This document shows positions 1-12,323 of a stretch of 64,000 nucleotides of DNA, piece after piece; position 1 is the stretch's first letter, and every line of letters starts with the position of its first letter. Both the position numbers and the translations under genes were made by a program. Source of the stretch: Hormiphora californensis (lineage: Eukaryota > Ctenophora > Tentaculata > Cydippida > Pleurobrachiidae); assembly GCA_020137815.1 (NCBI GenBank), contig CM035350.1:9641241-9705240 (forward strand), given 5' to 3'. A model generated the notes under the pieces. The model had not been told where the DNA came from, made no database searches, and saw only the letters and a list, made by a program, of their open reading frames with translations.

Positions 1-3000
1 GTTCCTGTTAGAGTTATTAGAAGGAGAGGTACACCTGTCGCTTTTTCTACAGATATAAATGGTGACAGGTTAGAGAATCTGTACAGATCTGCACCAGCTG
101 CTGCATTGTTCGATGACCCATCCTTTCCTCTCTCACCCTCCTTCTCATCATATCGATCCTCTATACTTCTCAATCCTCTATACTTCTCAATACCCCCTCT
201 CCCCCTCTACTTCTCAATACCCCTCCCTCTACTTCTCAAACCCCCGTCCCTCTACTTCTCAATAACCCCCCCCCCCCCTCTACTTCTCAATCCTCTCTAC
301 TTCTCAATACCCGTCCTTCTCAATACCCCCTCTCCCCCTCCCTCTACTTCTCAATACCCCCCCCCCCTCTACTTCTCAATACCCGTCCTTCTCAATACCC
401 GTCCTTCTCAATACCCCCTCTCCCCCTCTAGGAGGATCCTCTCTACTTCTCAATACCCCCTCTCCCCCTCCCTCTACTTCTCAGTACCCCCTCTCCCCCT
501 CTAGGAGGACCCGGAGGAAGCCCAAAAGAAAAGGGATATTTTGAAGAAGTGGAGTGCAAATGAGATAGCCCTCCTGAACACCCTCAGTCCAGTATTTCAG
601 GATAACGTGTGTTCTATTGCCCGGATTATCCGCGGGAAAACATGTCAGGAGGTAATTAAATGGGGTGGCCATCTTTCTAGGCTGGCCATCTTTAAATGGG
701 GTGGCCAGCTTTCTAGGCTGGCACTCTTTAAATGGGGTGGCCATCTTTCTAGGCTGGCACTCTTTAAATGGGGTGGCCATCTTTCTAGGCTGGCACTCTT
801 TAAATGGGGTGGCCATCTTTCTAGGCTGGCACTCTTTAAATGGGGTGGCCATCTTTCTAGGCTGGCACTCTTTAAATGGGGTGGCCATCTTTCTAGGCTG
901 GCACTCTTTAAATGGGGTGGCCATCTTTCTAGGCTGGCACGTTCTTTAAATGGGGTGGCCATCTTTCTAGGCTGGCACTCTTTAAATGGGGTGGCCATCT
1001 TTCTAGGCTGGCACGTAACGAGTTGATCCAACTTCCCTACAATTTAACTCTCATGTCTCCAGGTGTATCAGTATTGTCAGCACTGTTTATCAAAAGGTCG
1101 TGTATCGGAAGAGTATTCTCCCCAGGCCAACAAGCGAAGAAACAAGAAGAAGAAGCTCTTCTCCAAGGTATTACAACCAATCAGAACTCGTTATTTATGT
1201 CACGTGACTGGTTATCAGCCAATCACGGACCAGTATTTCCTGATTCGGTCGGTTCCTGCTCCAAGGTATTACAATGCATGTGGATACCTTCAACTTCTGA
1301 TTTTCATCTTGGCTTCTCTTTTTTCTTCTAATAATTGTATGTGTTTTAGTCGCTGGTATCTCAACGGAAGGTCTTCCAAAAGAAGTTTAACAAAGTTTTA
1401 CGGAAAGTCCACGAGAACGGCGGAACAATGGTAAGTTACCATGGTTACCATAGTTACCTTTGTTAGCAGCTAGTTACCTCGATTGGGATACCGTCACTTG
1501 GAGTCTGTAACACCGGCCTACCTTTCTCCGTTTTGAATACTTACAGATTCTGGCTTTAGAATTTTGATAGGAAACTATTTTTACTTGTTATTCTATTCTG
1601 AAATCGTATTTCCCAACCTTTGCTATCTCCCTCCCTCTCTCTCCGCCTCCCCTATCTATCTATCTCTATCTCCCTCTCCAGGTGGGTAGTTTTGTACCCT
1701 GTCACCACCCGGGACAGCCTTGTAACTCAACCTGCTCCTGCATCACGTCCGGCCACTTTTGTGAGAAGTTCTGTCACTGTTCCAAGGATTGCAGCAACAA
1801 ATTCGTCGGTCAGTCAGAAACTGTTCTATTGTCTGTCTGTTTGTCTGTCTGTCTGTCTAAAGTCTGTCTGTCTATCTAAAGTCTGTCTGTCTATTGCTTA
1901 TAAAGCTGGTGACAATAAGTCAATACTTTTTGAATCTCGTTCATCAAGTTTCAATTAGGAACCGACCGAACCAAGTAAGCAACCAATCAGAGCTCGTTAT
2001 TTAGGCCACGTGACTGGTTATCAGCCAATCAGGGACCAGTATTTCCTGATTCGGTCGGTTCCTGGTTCCAATAAGAGTAATGAATGATCCCCAACTCCAT
2101 ATTATCAGGGTGTAAGTGCAAGGCGGCGTGTAAGACCCAACAATGTCCGTGTTTCGTGGCAGTTAGGGAGTGTGATCCGGACCTGTGCAGCAGCTGTGGG
2201 GCAGGTACGTGTAATGTTTTACAACCTTTGTTAATTGTTACCCTTTCGTAGCCATGGTAATGTGTCGTATGTTACCGTTGTACCATGTAATTTGTAAACA
2301 TTACAATATGGAAGACCCAGACACCCATTATATTATTTGATGTACCACAACCAACCTCCCTCTCTCTCCACCCCTTACCCAACCTCCCTCTCTCTCCACC
2401 CCTTACCCAACCTCCCTCTCTCTCCACCCCTTACCCAACCTGCCTCTCTCTCTCCACTTCTTACCCAACCTCCCTCTCTCTCCACCCCTTACCCAACCTG
2501 CCTCTCTCTCTCCACTTCTTACCCAACCTCCCTCTCTCTCCACCCCTTACCCAACCTCCCTCTCTCTCCACCCCTTACCCAACCTCCCTCTCTCTCCACC
2601 CCTTACCCAACCTGCCTCTCTCTCTCCACTTCTTACCCAACCTCCCTCTCTCTCCACTTCTTACCCAACCTCCCTCTCTCTCCGCCACTTACCCAACCTC
2701 CCTCTCTCTCTCCACCTCTTGCCCAACCTCTCCCTCTAGGTGAAGAGTCAGATGATCGGGCGTGTAAGAACGTGTGCATTCAACAGAAACAGGGCAAACA
2801 CATGCTGCTAGCTCCCTCTGATATTGCAGGATGGGGAATCTTTGTGAAGGAGCAATGTCAGAAGAATGACTTCCTGTCCGAGTACTGTGGAGAGGTGATC
2901 TCGCAGGAGGAGGCCGATAGGAGGGGAAAGGTAAGTGGACCAATAATGGGTATATAATTTGTATGATTTAAGGTAATTAATGGGAAATTACTGTCGAACA

Positions 3001-3151
3001 ATGACCTGTGCACGTATCACATAAGTGACCATTATACTTAGACACATAAGACATAGCCCACATGCATGTATTATACTACTTCGTTGGGGTAGTACTACTT
3101 GATGCATTGTGACGTAATACATTAGCAGCTGACTGTTATAATAGTTCACTT

Positions 3152-3241
<90 letters not shown>

Positions 3242-3413
3242 GTCTCTACGGTCTCTGCCCCACATATTACACATTATATTAAACATGCTAGATTCACGTT
3301 CAGGTTTTTCTTTTATCATATAAGAGGCAGGCCTTTTATATCTTTTCCGTACCGCTATTCAACACAGACATCTTTCATACTTCTTTCTATTTCTATCTCT
3401 CTCTCTCTCTCTA

Positions 3414-3467
<54 letters not shown>

Positions 3468-3760
3468 TCTCTCATCCCTTCTACAAGGTATACGATAAGT
3501 ACAAGTGCAGTTTTCTCTTCAATCTGACCCAAGACTACGTGGTTGATGCAACACGTAAGGGGAACAAGATCCGCTTCGCCAACCACTCAGTCAACCCTAA
3601 CTGCTTTGCTCGAGTGATGCTAGTCAATGGGGACCACCGTATCGGGATCTTCGCACAGAGAAACATTGAGCCGGGGGAAGAGCTCTTCTTTGACTACCGG
3701 TATGGTCCGACCGAGGCTGTTAAATTTGTCAGTATTGAGAGGGAACCTGAGCAGATGTGA
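1..3760 (+). CDS. EZH: E(z)/EZH histone H3K27 methyltransferase, 3' part (5' end outside window)
   Basis: Catalytic subunit family of Polycomb repressive complex 2, which methylates H3 lysine 27 in the nucleus. Supported exons: 505-651 (SANT-like, with [14 protein letters not shown]), 1063-1167 (basic linker), 1350-1430, 1682-1808 and 2109-2204 (Cys-rich CXC domain, [14 protein letters not shown] and [14 protein letters not shown]), 2740-2930 and 3488-3760 (SET domain: [31 protein letters not shown], stop TGA 3758-3760). All junctions are GT-AG and phases agree. Bases 1 to about 117 are open in one frame and may hold an upstream exon, but I could not match them or find a convincing donor. The final coding residues [10 protein letters not shown] match the family C-terminus. 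The introns are packed with minisatellites. Family assignment is from the SET/CXC motifs; whether the animal has one or more EZH genes cannot be seen. Confidence 0.93.
130..504 (+). repeat. Pyrimidine minisatellite ending at an EZH splice acceptor
   Basis: Irregular tandem copies of a CTACTTCTCAATACCCC-type unit fill the intron up to the acceptor AG at 503-504. A 25-base stretch that includes the acceptor and the first exon bases occurs twice, at 412-436 and 485-509, so a decoy acceptor sits 73 bases upstream. The open reading frame over this repeat is not a gene. Confidence 0.85.
656..1018 (+). repeat. 36-bp minisatellite (GGGGTGGCCATCTTTCTAGG unit) in an EZH intron
   Basis: About ten copies of a near-identical unit begin a few bases after the donor at 652. 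The unit is open on both strands in several frames, giving repetitive ORFs that have no protein-like content. Confidence 0.9.
1177..1258 (+). mobile_element. Short interspersed element, copy 1 (5' shortened)
   Basis: Shares CCAATCAGAACTCGTTATTT, the CACGTGAC core and the right end TTCGGTCGGTTCC with copies at 1958, 3779 (reverse), 4995 (reverse) and 48025 (reverse). It is flanked by an exact 16-base direct repeat (1161-1176 and 1259-1274) that contains the EZH splice donor AAG|GTATT, so the donor is present on both sides. Confidence 0.8.
1958..2062 (+). mobile_element. Short interspersed element, copy 2 (full length, 13-bp terminal inverted repeats)
   Basis: A 105-bp element in an EZH intron bounded by perfect inverted repeats GGAACCGACCGAA / TTCGGTCGGTTCC. 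The internal sequence has inverted CCAATCAG motifs and a GTCACGTGAC-like palindrome. No coding capacity; looks like a MITE. No clear target-site duplication is visible at this copy. Confidence 0.8.
2345..2735 (+). repeat. CTCTCTCCACCCCTTACCCAA minisatellite in an EZH intron
   Basis: About 14 copies of a 27-29-base pyrimidine-rich unit (CCTCCCTCTCTCTCCACCCC followed by TTACCCAA) run directly into the acceptor CCCTCTAG at 2739. The array therefore supplies the polypyrimidine tract of the SET-domain exon. The long open frame here is a repeat artefact apart from the true exon from 2740. Confidence 0.88.
3152..3475 (+). repeat. (CT)n microsatellites in the last EZH intron
   Basis: Two long (CT)n tracts at about 3152-3238 and 3395-3475 occupy the intron before the final SET exon. 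The acceptor CTACAAG at 3487 follows the second tract. Confidence 0.95.
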
Positions 3761-3778
3761 TAAGAAGGGAGAGAGGGA

Positions 3779-3846
3779 ATACTGGTCCCTGATTGGCTGA
3801 TAACCAGTCACGTGACCTAAATAACGAGTTCTGATTGGTTGTTTAC
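3779..3846 (-). mobile_element. Short interspersed element, copy 3, just after the EZH stop
   Basis: Reverse copy of the 1958-2062 element without its terminal inverted repeats. It is flanked by a diverged direct duplication of about 53 bases (3726-3778 and 3847-3899) that includes the last EZH codons, the stop codon and the start of the 3' UTR. Confidence 0.78.
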
Positions 3847-4698
3847 TTGTCAGTATAGAGAGGGAACCTGAACACATGTGATAAGAAGAGAGAGAGGGAC
3901 TGAGTAATACATGCACAGAACCTTATAGCTAGTTCTTTATATGAACAATTCTAGGGTATAGGAAGGGGGAGAAATAGGTTTCTCTCTACTATTTTATTAC
4001 CCTCGCGTCGTGTATATATGTACTGTGTGACACTGTTACTCACATTGTTAATCGGGCGGCCCCTTCTGCCACCACCTTTAGTGAATTCGTTGTCCTCTTT
4101 TGTCCTCGAGAGAAGAAGGGAAGAGGTGGATAGTGAGAGAGAAAGAGAGAGATTGGGCCGGCTGAGAAGACAGGGTGAGCTGGGGTTTATTACTGCAGGG
4201 AATCGGGGCACGAGTAGCTATAGAGCGTGAGTGGGAGGGTAATTCTTCTCAAGTGTCAGGGCATTGGGAGTTTTACAATTAGCGCCCTGACTCGGTGACA
4301 CTAAGGGAGAAATTGTTAGAAATAAAAGTGTCTGGGAAACCAACAAGGAATTACCGCTATAATTCCTGCTACCGGCGATTTTCCTGGTATTTTACGGATT
4401 GGAGATTGTGAGCTTGAATTAGATGGTTGCAACGAAATAACCCCTCCTTCTTAGGGTGCGCTTAGCGCCGGCAAGGGAGGGATAGTTTCGTTATATTATA
4501 TAATTCTCCTAAAATTCCTACTAATCCCCCCTCACTTCCACCTAACCCCCTCTCCCACCTAACCCCCCCCCCTCCCCGCTCCCTCCTAACCCCCTCGCAG
4601 CTCGCTCCATCTCAATTCAATAGATTCGTAGAGCCATTTTGTATTAGACAACACCGCCTTTTCTTTAGCTTTTGTTTGTGATGACTCTCTCTATTTTT

Positions 4699-4735
<37 letters not shown>

Positions 4736-4994
4736 CTCCCTCTCCTCTCTCTCCTCTCCCTCTCTCTCTTAATATCTCTCCTCTCTCTCTTTCCTCCTCT
4801 CTTCCTCTCACCTCGTCCCTCTCTCTACTCTAATCCCTCTCTCTATCTCTCTCTCTCTTTCTCTCTCTATTTTACTATTATCATTATCTAAAACTGGTAT
4901 GTGCATAAATTCAACGTTGAATTCATCACCAATGATCACAATTATAGATCGCCATTCAGTCCGCGCCATATGAGTCCGCTAGTGACATGTCTAG

Positions 4995-5062
4995 GAAATA
5001 CTGGTCCCTGATTGGCTGATAACGAGTCACGTGACCTAAATAACGAGTTCTGATTGGTTGTT
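4995..5062 (-). mobile_element. Short interspersed element, copy 4
   Basis: A 68-base reverse copy, the same length as copy 3, flanked by an exact 15-base direct repeat TAGTGACATGTCTAG at 4980-4994 and 5063-5077, consistent with a target-site duplication. Confidence 0.82.
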
Positions 5063-5267
5063 TAGTGACATGTCTAGAGCCTTTGTTTAGGGATCTTCCC
5101 GAGGAAATTTGAGTTGAAAATCGAGAGAGAAATAGAGAAATATAGCTCGAGTGTTTGATTGTTATAGTGATACCTGGCTAATATACGAAGGATTTGACCT
5201 CAAGTCATTTCCCTTCAATAATGTATGACAATATGACCACTGTATGCTCATCTTGATATTGCATGGA

Positions 5268-5317
<50 letters not shown>

Positions 5318-5726
5318 AGAAGAGACAGATCGAGAGAGATGAGCTAGAGAAGAGCTGAGTACGCATAGATCTAGAGATGATAGCAGAGAGAGAGAGACAT
5401 AGATAGAGAGAGATGAGGCGAGAGAGAGATATGAGAGAGGATAGAGAGAGAGAATAGAGAGAGTTGGATTCCCTTGACATCCCTACCCTCACTACTTCAC
5501 ATCTCAGTTCCCTGATATTAATCTTTCTGATATTAATCTTTCTGATTTGTCTGGTAAAACTTTTACCACGATATATGTTATTATTTTACCGCACGTCGTC
5601 ATATCGTCAGATATATTCCTTTCGTATCCATGATCTGTTTGCGTCATCTTTTCCCAATTTTCTAATAACTATTTTTGAAACAACAAAGAGCATCCGTTCT
5701 CCCTATAATTTCTCTCTCTCTCTCTC

Positions 5727-5770
<44 letters not shown>

Positions 5771-5876
5771 TCTCTCTCTCTCTCTCCTCTCCATCTCTCT
5801 CTCTCTCGTCTTTCTCTCTTTCTCATCTTTCCTCTCTCCTCACTCTCTCTCTCTCAGTCGCCTCTCCTCTCTTCTT

Positions 5877-5986
<110 letters not shown>

Positions 5987-8072
5987 TTTCTCTCCCCCAT
6001 CTCCCTCTCTCTTTCTCTCTCTCAGCTGACTATTCAAGCATGTTATACAATTAAATATTGGTGTTTATTCGTTCAATAACCCCGTATGAACTGCTTACAC
6101 CCTGATTTCACGGTGTGTTGTAACCGAGATAAGAGCATCTTACAAAGTGAATAGCATCTTTCAGAGCTTGTGGACATCTAGTGGATGTGCTTTAGTCAGC
6201 AGCTCAGACAGCCCCCCCCCCCCCCCCCCCCCGAACCATCATCTTGACTAGTAGCTTCGTTTCTTAGTATCAGTGTGATATATCAGTGTGATGTATCTAG
6301 ATACTAGAACTCTCTCTCCATGTCCATGAAGTGTGGGAACAAAGGGTTTTGTTGAAGAACCATTGTTGTCTATCTTTACAGAGTGTTTACCAATTGTCTT
6401 GTGAGAGTTTGTCTAAATGAGCTGTTATTGATTTTATAAAGGCGTGTTTATCATATATAAATAAACAAAGCACGCCCCCCTGAGTAATAATATTTCCCAT
6501 TTAATCCACCTCTCTAATTCGCCTACAGGCTGCAGTAGTAGCCAGGTGGATGGTTTAGATCTAGGGAGCGGGGTAAGAAAGTTGGAATTAGGCCATTCTC
6601 ACACCTGTTAAAACCCTAGGATTAGTCGTAATTACTCTACTTTTCTGGATCCCCCCCCCCATTTTTCTGGAAACTTCTGTAATGAAATTAGTCATAGGGA
6701 TAGTAAGGAAAAGTCAGAAAGTTGATGAAGATCATAATCAGAAATTAGTGCCCTCATATAACAATAATAGTAATATTTCTTGAAATCAGTATGGTTGTAA
6801 AATAGAGATTTCTCTACACACATCCCGGGGTGAGTAATGTGTCTCCTGAAGACGACCAGTAGTCTGATTATTATCAAGACATTTTACACGTTGTGTGTGT
6901 CAAGATACCGTCACGTACCACCAACCCTTCCAACTAATCAAATGTAGGTCAGTGATAGGTTACAGGCAGTGCCACCAATGTAGAGTGCAGTGCTAGGGTC
7001 TAGGTCGACTAGTTGAACCACCAATGGAGTCTTCACTCCAGAGTCTTGTAACAAGCATCTTAATATTGTGTGTGGCAAACATGAAGCCATTCTGTAATTC
7101 TTATTAGTTCCTGTTCATTTCCCAGTTGTTGTTATTTTCTCTCTGCCAACATCTCTCTGCCAATATATCTCTCTGCAACTTTCTGTTGAAGGTTCTCTGC
7201 GTTAATTGTTTCACACAACAGCAGCTTTTTGTTATGGTTGATTGATTGATTGGTGGTTGATATAAACTTGAACAGCTCCAGTTAAACCGGCTCTTCACGA
7301 CACTTGTTTTTGTTTCTAAATATCAGGGTGTGAACTGCATGTCGTGTTTGCTAGTCGCGAGCGCACTTGCGAGACAAGCAAACACGTAAAGGTTCATTAA
7401 CAAGCATGCTGCTCAGTCATTTTAGATTTAATACACAATGTAAGGATACCATGTAATAGGTGAGACTCTTGCCGTCACCCTCGTTCAAGTCCCGTGAAAA
7501 ACGGAGCAGTACACGCAAACTGATGCCCATTTTCCTCGCGTGACCCCGATTCAGCAGTTTGAGACACCAACTCTTTAGGGGGCCATATCTCAGGAACCAG
7601 ACAAGATAGGAAAAATCGCCGTCTAATGAGGCGTACAGTTTTTAATCTAGTTTACCACTGTACCGGCCGTTTCACTCTCCGACCTAAAACAAAAATCGCA
7701 ACCCCACAAAACTTCAAAATAATGAAATTCGCATCTCGCATGTCGTGTTGCATGTCGTGTTGCATGTCGTGTCATGTTATTGACGCGCTCGCGTTCAACT
7801 CTCACACAGCAGCTGCAGAACATGGCGGGAAACATCGAGGAGTAGAGAGAGGGTCGGTGCCGAATCAAATATTTCTTGATCTTGATCTACTCCATCTCTC
7901 AGCTATCCTACCCCTCATCAACTCGATCTCTCAGCTACCCTACCCCTCATCTACTCCATCTTTCAGCTACCCTACCCCTCATCTACTCCATCTTTCAGCT
8001 ACCCTACCCCTTATCTAGTCCATCTCTCAGCTACCCTACTCCTCATCTACTCCATCTCTCAGCTTTCCTATT

Positions 8073-8148
8073 AGGGAAGCATAGAGATGGAAACGATTAG
8101 GGGTAGGGAATCCCTATCCATAATCGTTTCCATCTCTATGCTTCCCTA
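8073..8148. repeat. Small hairpin nested in the left arm of the foldback element
   Basis: AAGCATAGAGATGGAAACGA and its reverse complement face each other across GGGGTAGGGAATCCCTATCC. The matching hairpin lies in the right arm at about 9757-9831. Confidence 0.8.
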
Positions 8149-8155
8149 GCCCTCA

Positions 8156-9362
8156 TCAACTCCATCTTTCAGCTACCCTACCCCTAATCTAGTCCATCTC
8201 TCCGCTACCCTACTCCTCATCTACTCCATCTCTCAGCTACCCTACCTCCCATTTACTCCATCTCTCAGCTACCCTACCTCCCATTTACTCCATCTCTCAG
8301 CTTCCCTACCTCCCATTTACTCCATCTCTCAGCTTACCTACCTCCCATTTACTCCATATCTCAGCTTCCCTACCTGCCATTTACTCCATCTCTCAGATAC
8401 CCTACCTCCCATTTACTCCATCTCTCAGCTTCCCTACCTCCCATTTACTCCATCTCTCAGCTACCCAACCTCCCATTCACTCCATCTATCAGCTTCCCTA
8501 CCTGCCATTTATTCCATCTCTCAGCTTCCCTACCTCCCATTTACTCCATCTCTCAGCTTCCCTACCTCCCATTTACTCCATCTCTCAGCTTACCTACCTC
8601 CCATTTACTCCATATCTCAGCTTCCCTACCTGCCATTTACTCCATCTTTCAGATACCCTACCTCCCATTTACTCCATCTCTCAGCTTACCTACCTCCCAT
8701 TTACTCCACCTCTCAGCTTCCCTACCTCCCATTTACTCCATCTCTCAGCTTCCCTACCTCCCATTTACTCCATCTCTCAGCTACCCAACCTCCCATTCAC
8801 TCCATCTATCAGCTACCCTACCTCCCATTTACTCCATCTCTCAGCTACCCTACCTGCCATTTACTCCATCTTTCAGATACCCTACCTCCCATTTACTCCA
8901 TCTCTCAGCTTACCTACCTCCCATTTACTCCATCTCTCAGCTTCCCTACCTCCCATTTACTCCATCTCTCAGCTTACCTACCTCCCATTTACTCCATATC
9001 TCAGCTTCCCTACCTGCCATTTACTCCATCTTTCAGATACCCTACCTCCCATTTACTCCATCTCTCAGCTTACCTACCTCCCATTTACTCCACCTCTCAG
9101 CTTCCCTACCTCCCATTTACTCCATCTCTCAGCTTCCCTACCTCCCATTTACTCCATCTCTCAGCTACCCAACCTCCCATTCACTCCATCTATCAGCTAC
9201 CCTACCTCCCATTTACTCCATCTCTCAGCTTCCCTACCTCCCATTTACTCCATCTTTCAGCTTCCCTACCTCCCATTTACTCCATCGCTTACCTTCCCTA
9301 CCTCCCATTTACTCCATCTCTCAGCTTCCCTACCTCCCATTTACTCCATCTCTCATTTATCC
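8156..9362 (+). repeat. Central minisatellite of the foldback element
   Basis: About 40 copies of a roughly 30-base unit reading CTACCTCCCATTTACTCCAT then CTCTCAGCTTCC, with small variants. It is followed from about 9375 by the same units in inverted orientation. Higher-order blocks of several units are themselves repeated (for example around 8600-8800 and 9000-9200). Confidence 0.9.
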
Positions 9363-10582
9363 TAACATTCCTACCCCTGAGAGATGGAGTAAATGGGAGG
9401 TAGGGAAGCTGAGAGATGGAGTAAATGGGAGGTAGGGAAGCTGAGAGATGGAGTAAATGGGAGGTAGGGAAGCTGAGAGATGGAGTAAATGGGAGGTAGG
9501 GTATCTGAGAGATGGAGTAAATGGCAGGTAGGGAAGCTGAGATATGGAGTAAATGGGAGGTAGGTAAGCTGAGAGATGGAGTAAATGGGAGGTAGGGAAG
9601 CTGAGAGATGGAGTAAATGGGAGGTAGGGTAGCTGAGAGATGGAGTAAATGGGAGGTAGGGTAGCTGAAAGATGGAGTAGATGAGGAGTAGGGTAGCGGA
9701 GAGATGGACTAGATTAGGGGTAGGGTAGCTGAAAGATGGAGTTGATGAGGGCTAGGGAAGCATAGAGATGGAAACGATTATGGATAGGGATTCCCTACCC
9801 CTAATCGTTTACATCTCTATGCTTCCCTAATAGGAAGCTGAGAGATGGAGTAGATGAGGAGTAGGGTAGCTGAGAGATGGACTAGATAAGGGGTAGGGTA
9901 GCTGAAAGATGGAGTAGATGAGGGGTAGGGTAGCTGAAAGATGGAGTAGATGAGGGGTAGGGTAGCTGAGAGATCGAGTTGATGAGGGGTAGGATAGCTG
10001 AGAGATGGAGTAGATCAAGATCAAGAAATATTTGATTCGGCACCGACCCTCTCTCTACTCCTCGATGTTTCCCGCCATGTTCTGCAGCTGCTGTGTGAGA
10101 GTTGAACGCGAGCGCGTCAATAACATGACACGACATGCAACACGACATGCAACACGACATGCGAGATGCGAATTTCATTATTTTGAAGTTTTGTGGGGTT
10201 GCGATTTTTGTTTTAGGTCAGAGAGTGAAACGGCCGGTACAGTGGTAAACTAGATTAAAAACTGTACGCCTCATTAGACGGCGATTTTTCCTATCTTGTC
10301 TGGTTCCTGAGATAGGGCCCCCTAAAGAATTGGTGTCTCAAACTGCTGAATCGGGGTCACGCGAGGAAAATGGGCATCAGTTTGTGTGTACTGCTCCGTT
10401 TTTCACGGGACTTGAACGAGGGTGACGGCAAGAGTCTCACCTATTACATGGTATCCTTACATTGTGTATTAAATCTAAAATGACTGAGCAGCATGCTTGT
10501 TAATGAACCTTGACGTGTTTGCTTGTCTCGCAAGTGCGCTCGCGACTAGCAAACACGACATGCAGTTCACACCCTGAAATAT

Positions 10583-10799
10583 AGGATCCATCATACTGCT
10601 CCACCCCCACTGTGTGTTTATACAACGCTAAATATAGACTTTGTTTATTTTGACAGATTTGAAAATACAGAGCTGTGAAGGAGCACGGGCTACTCAACAG
10701 TACAGTTCCCTCATTAGAGTGTTTTGTGAGCTGCTGTTCTGTGAACCATTGTATTGGAATATGTTTTGCATTTTGCTGCAATATCAGCTGGTGGTTTCA

Positions 10800-10864
<65 letters not shown>

Positions 10865-11400
10865 GAGAGAGAGAAAGGGTGCTAGAGGTTGAATTTCTCT
10901 AGCATATGGTCGTTAGTCTTGTAGTTTCGAGCATTCTGACTATTTACCACTATATTTTCTAGATTCTGTTTGAAATCCGTTTCTTCTTTTTTTAATTTCA
11001 GTTTCTTCCAGCTGTATTAGTAATTTTCTACTCAACAATTCTAGGATATCCTAGTGGGATCCTAGTAGGATTCTCCAGGTCAGGGTAGATGTTTGCTATG
11101 TACTAACCCTTATTTACAATATTTGTGGTGTGGTGAGAGAGCGTCAAGTAAGGGAAGTGGTACCAGGTACCTCTTATATTTGTTCTACTCTTTCCCTCAT
11201 CAGCATATCTCTCTCTTCAACCTCTGAGACTAGTGATCTGCAACACATTCCATGTCGCCTAATTGAGCCCTATTATTATGCTGTATTATCCTTTTGTGAA
11301 TTGGAAGAGAGAAACCCTGATTAATGTACAGATGATCCTCCTGTGATCCAACACATGGAGATTAGAGAATTGAGAGCAGTTATATATGTACCCCCCCCCC
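10583..11400. other. Non-coding stretch before the assembly gap
   Basis: A (GA)n tract at 10801-10861 and a poly-C run at 11391-11400 directly before the gap. No gene recognised. Confidence 0.75.
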
Positions 11401-11500
11401 NNNNNNNNNNNNNNNNNNNNNNNNNNNNNNNNNNNNNNNNNNNNNNNNNNNNNNNNNNNNNNNNNNNNNNNNNNNNNNNNNNNNNNNNNNNNNNNNNNNN
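11401..11500. other. Assembly gap (100 N)
   Basis: Exactly 100 N bases, the usual placeholder for a scaffold gap of unknown size. Confidence 0.99.
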
Positions 11501-11640
11501 GTTCCTCCAGTAGCAGTAGCTAGCTCCTCCAGTAGAATTATCTTCTGCGATAAGGGCTCACCTGGTTGGTATAGTACTGACACAGTTTCGTGTGGGGCGG
11601 TTAGTTATAATCTCACGCCTCTCCGAGATCTCAATTTCTC

Positions 11641-11749
<109 letters not shown>

Positions 11750-12241
11750 CTCTCTTTGTTGGTCCTATGTGGATGGTCATATTGTAAGTAATTTCTTTAT
11801 TATATTGCGGTTTATTTCTAATCAAGTCTCGATCGATATTTAGAGCTTTGGTCTTTATTTGTTAAATTGTCACTGGACTAAGATCGCTGCGGTTAATTCA
11901 CCAAATTACACAATAATAACGTCAGTCGTCAGCTCGAACCCCTGCAAGTTTTTGCAGGCCCATTACAATTAATTTAGTAGGATTGCAGGTGCAACGTCAC
12001 ACAGTGCCCACACATGAGAGAGAGGGTATAACAGGGTTGCTCATTTCGACACACTCTCTGAACTTATGATTCATGCTGATCTTATAGTATTACAAGGATA
12101 AAAAACAGTTGTGTTATCTCCGACGAGATGGAGAGAGAGAGAGAAAAGAAGATAGAGCGAGAGAGAGAGAGAGAGAGGGAAGACGAGAGAGATAGAGTAT
12201 ATATACGAGTAGTAGAGAGAATATAGATAGATAGAGATTCG

Positions 12242-12277
<36 letters not shown>

Positions 12278-12323
12278 CAGTCCCAGCCACAGTTGTGTGT
12301 CTAGCTGGGAGCTGTGGAATATG

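Larger units (their letters stand above)
7324..10576. mobile_element. Foldback DNA transposon, non-autonomous, 3.25 kb
   Basis: The element starts CAGGGTGTGAACTGCATGTC and ends with its reverse complement. The flanking AAATAT (7318-7323 and 10577-10582) is a candidate 6-bp target duplication. Unique-sequence arms of about 0.5 kb (7324-7870 and about 10025-10576) are near-identical inverted copies and continue inward through inverted minisatellite (units of about 30 bases, CTCCATCTCTCAGCTACCCT-like), so the pairing arms reach about 1 kb or more. Strand polarity of the minisatellite switches at about 9370. No transposase is visible. ORFs of 130 and 98 residues in the arms are mirror copies of each other without recognised domains. 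Foldback architecture is clear; the superfamily is not. Confidence 0.9.

Noticed and set aside
481-1031. Repetitive ORFs on both strands ([23 protein letters not shown])
   Set aside because: Same 36-bp intronic minisatellite read in different frames.
7626-8018. 130-residue ORF in the foldback arm and its mirror at 9882-10178
   Set aside because: The mirror copy follows from the inverted repeat; half of it is minisatellite and no transposase motif is present.
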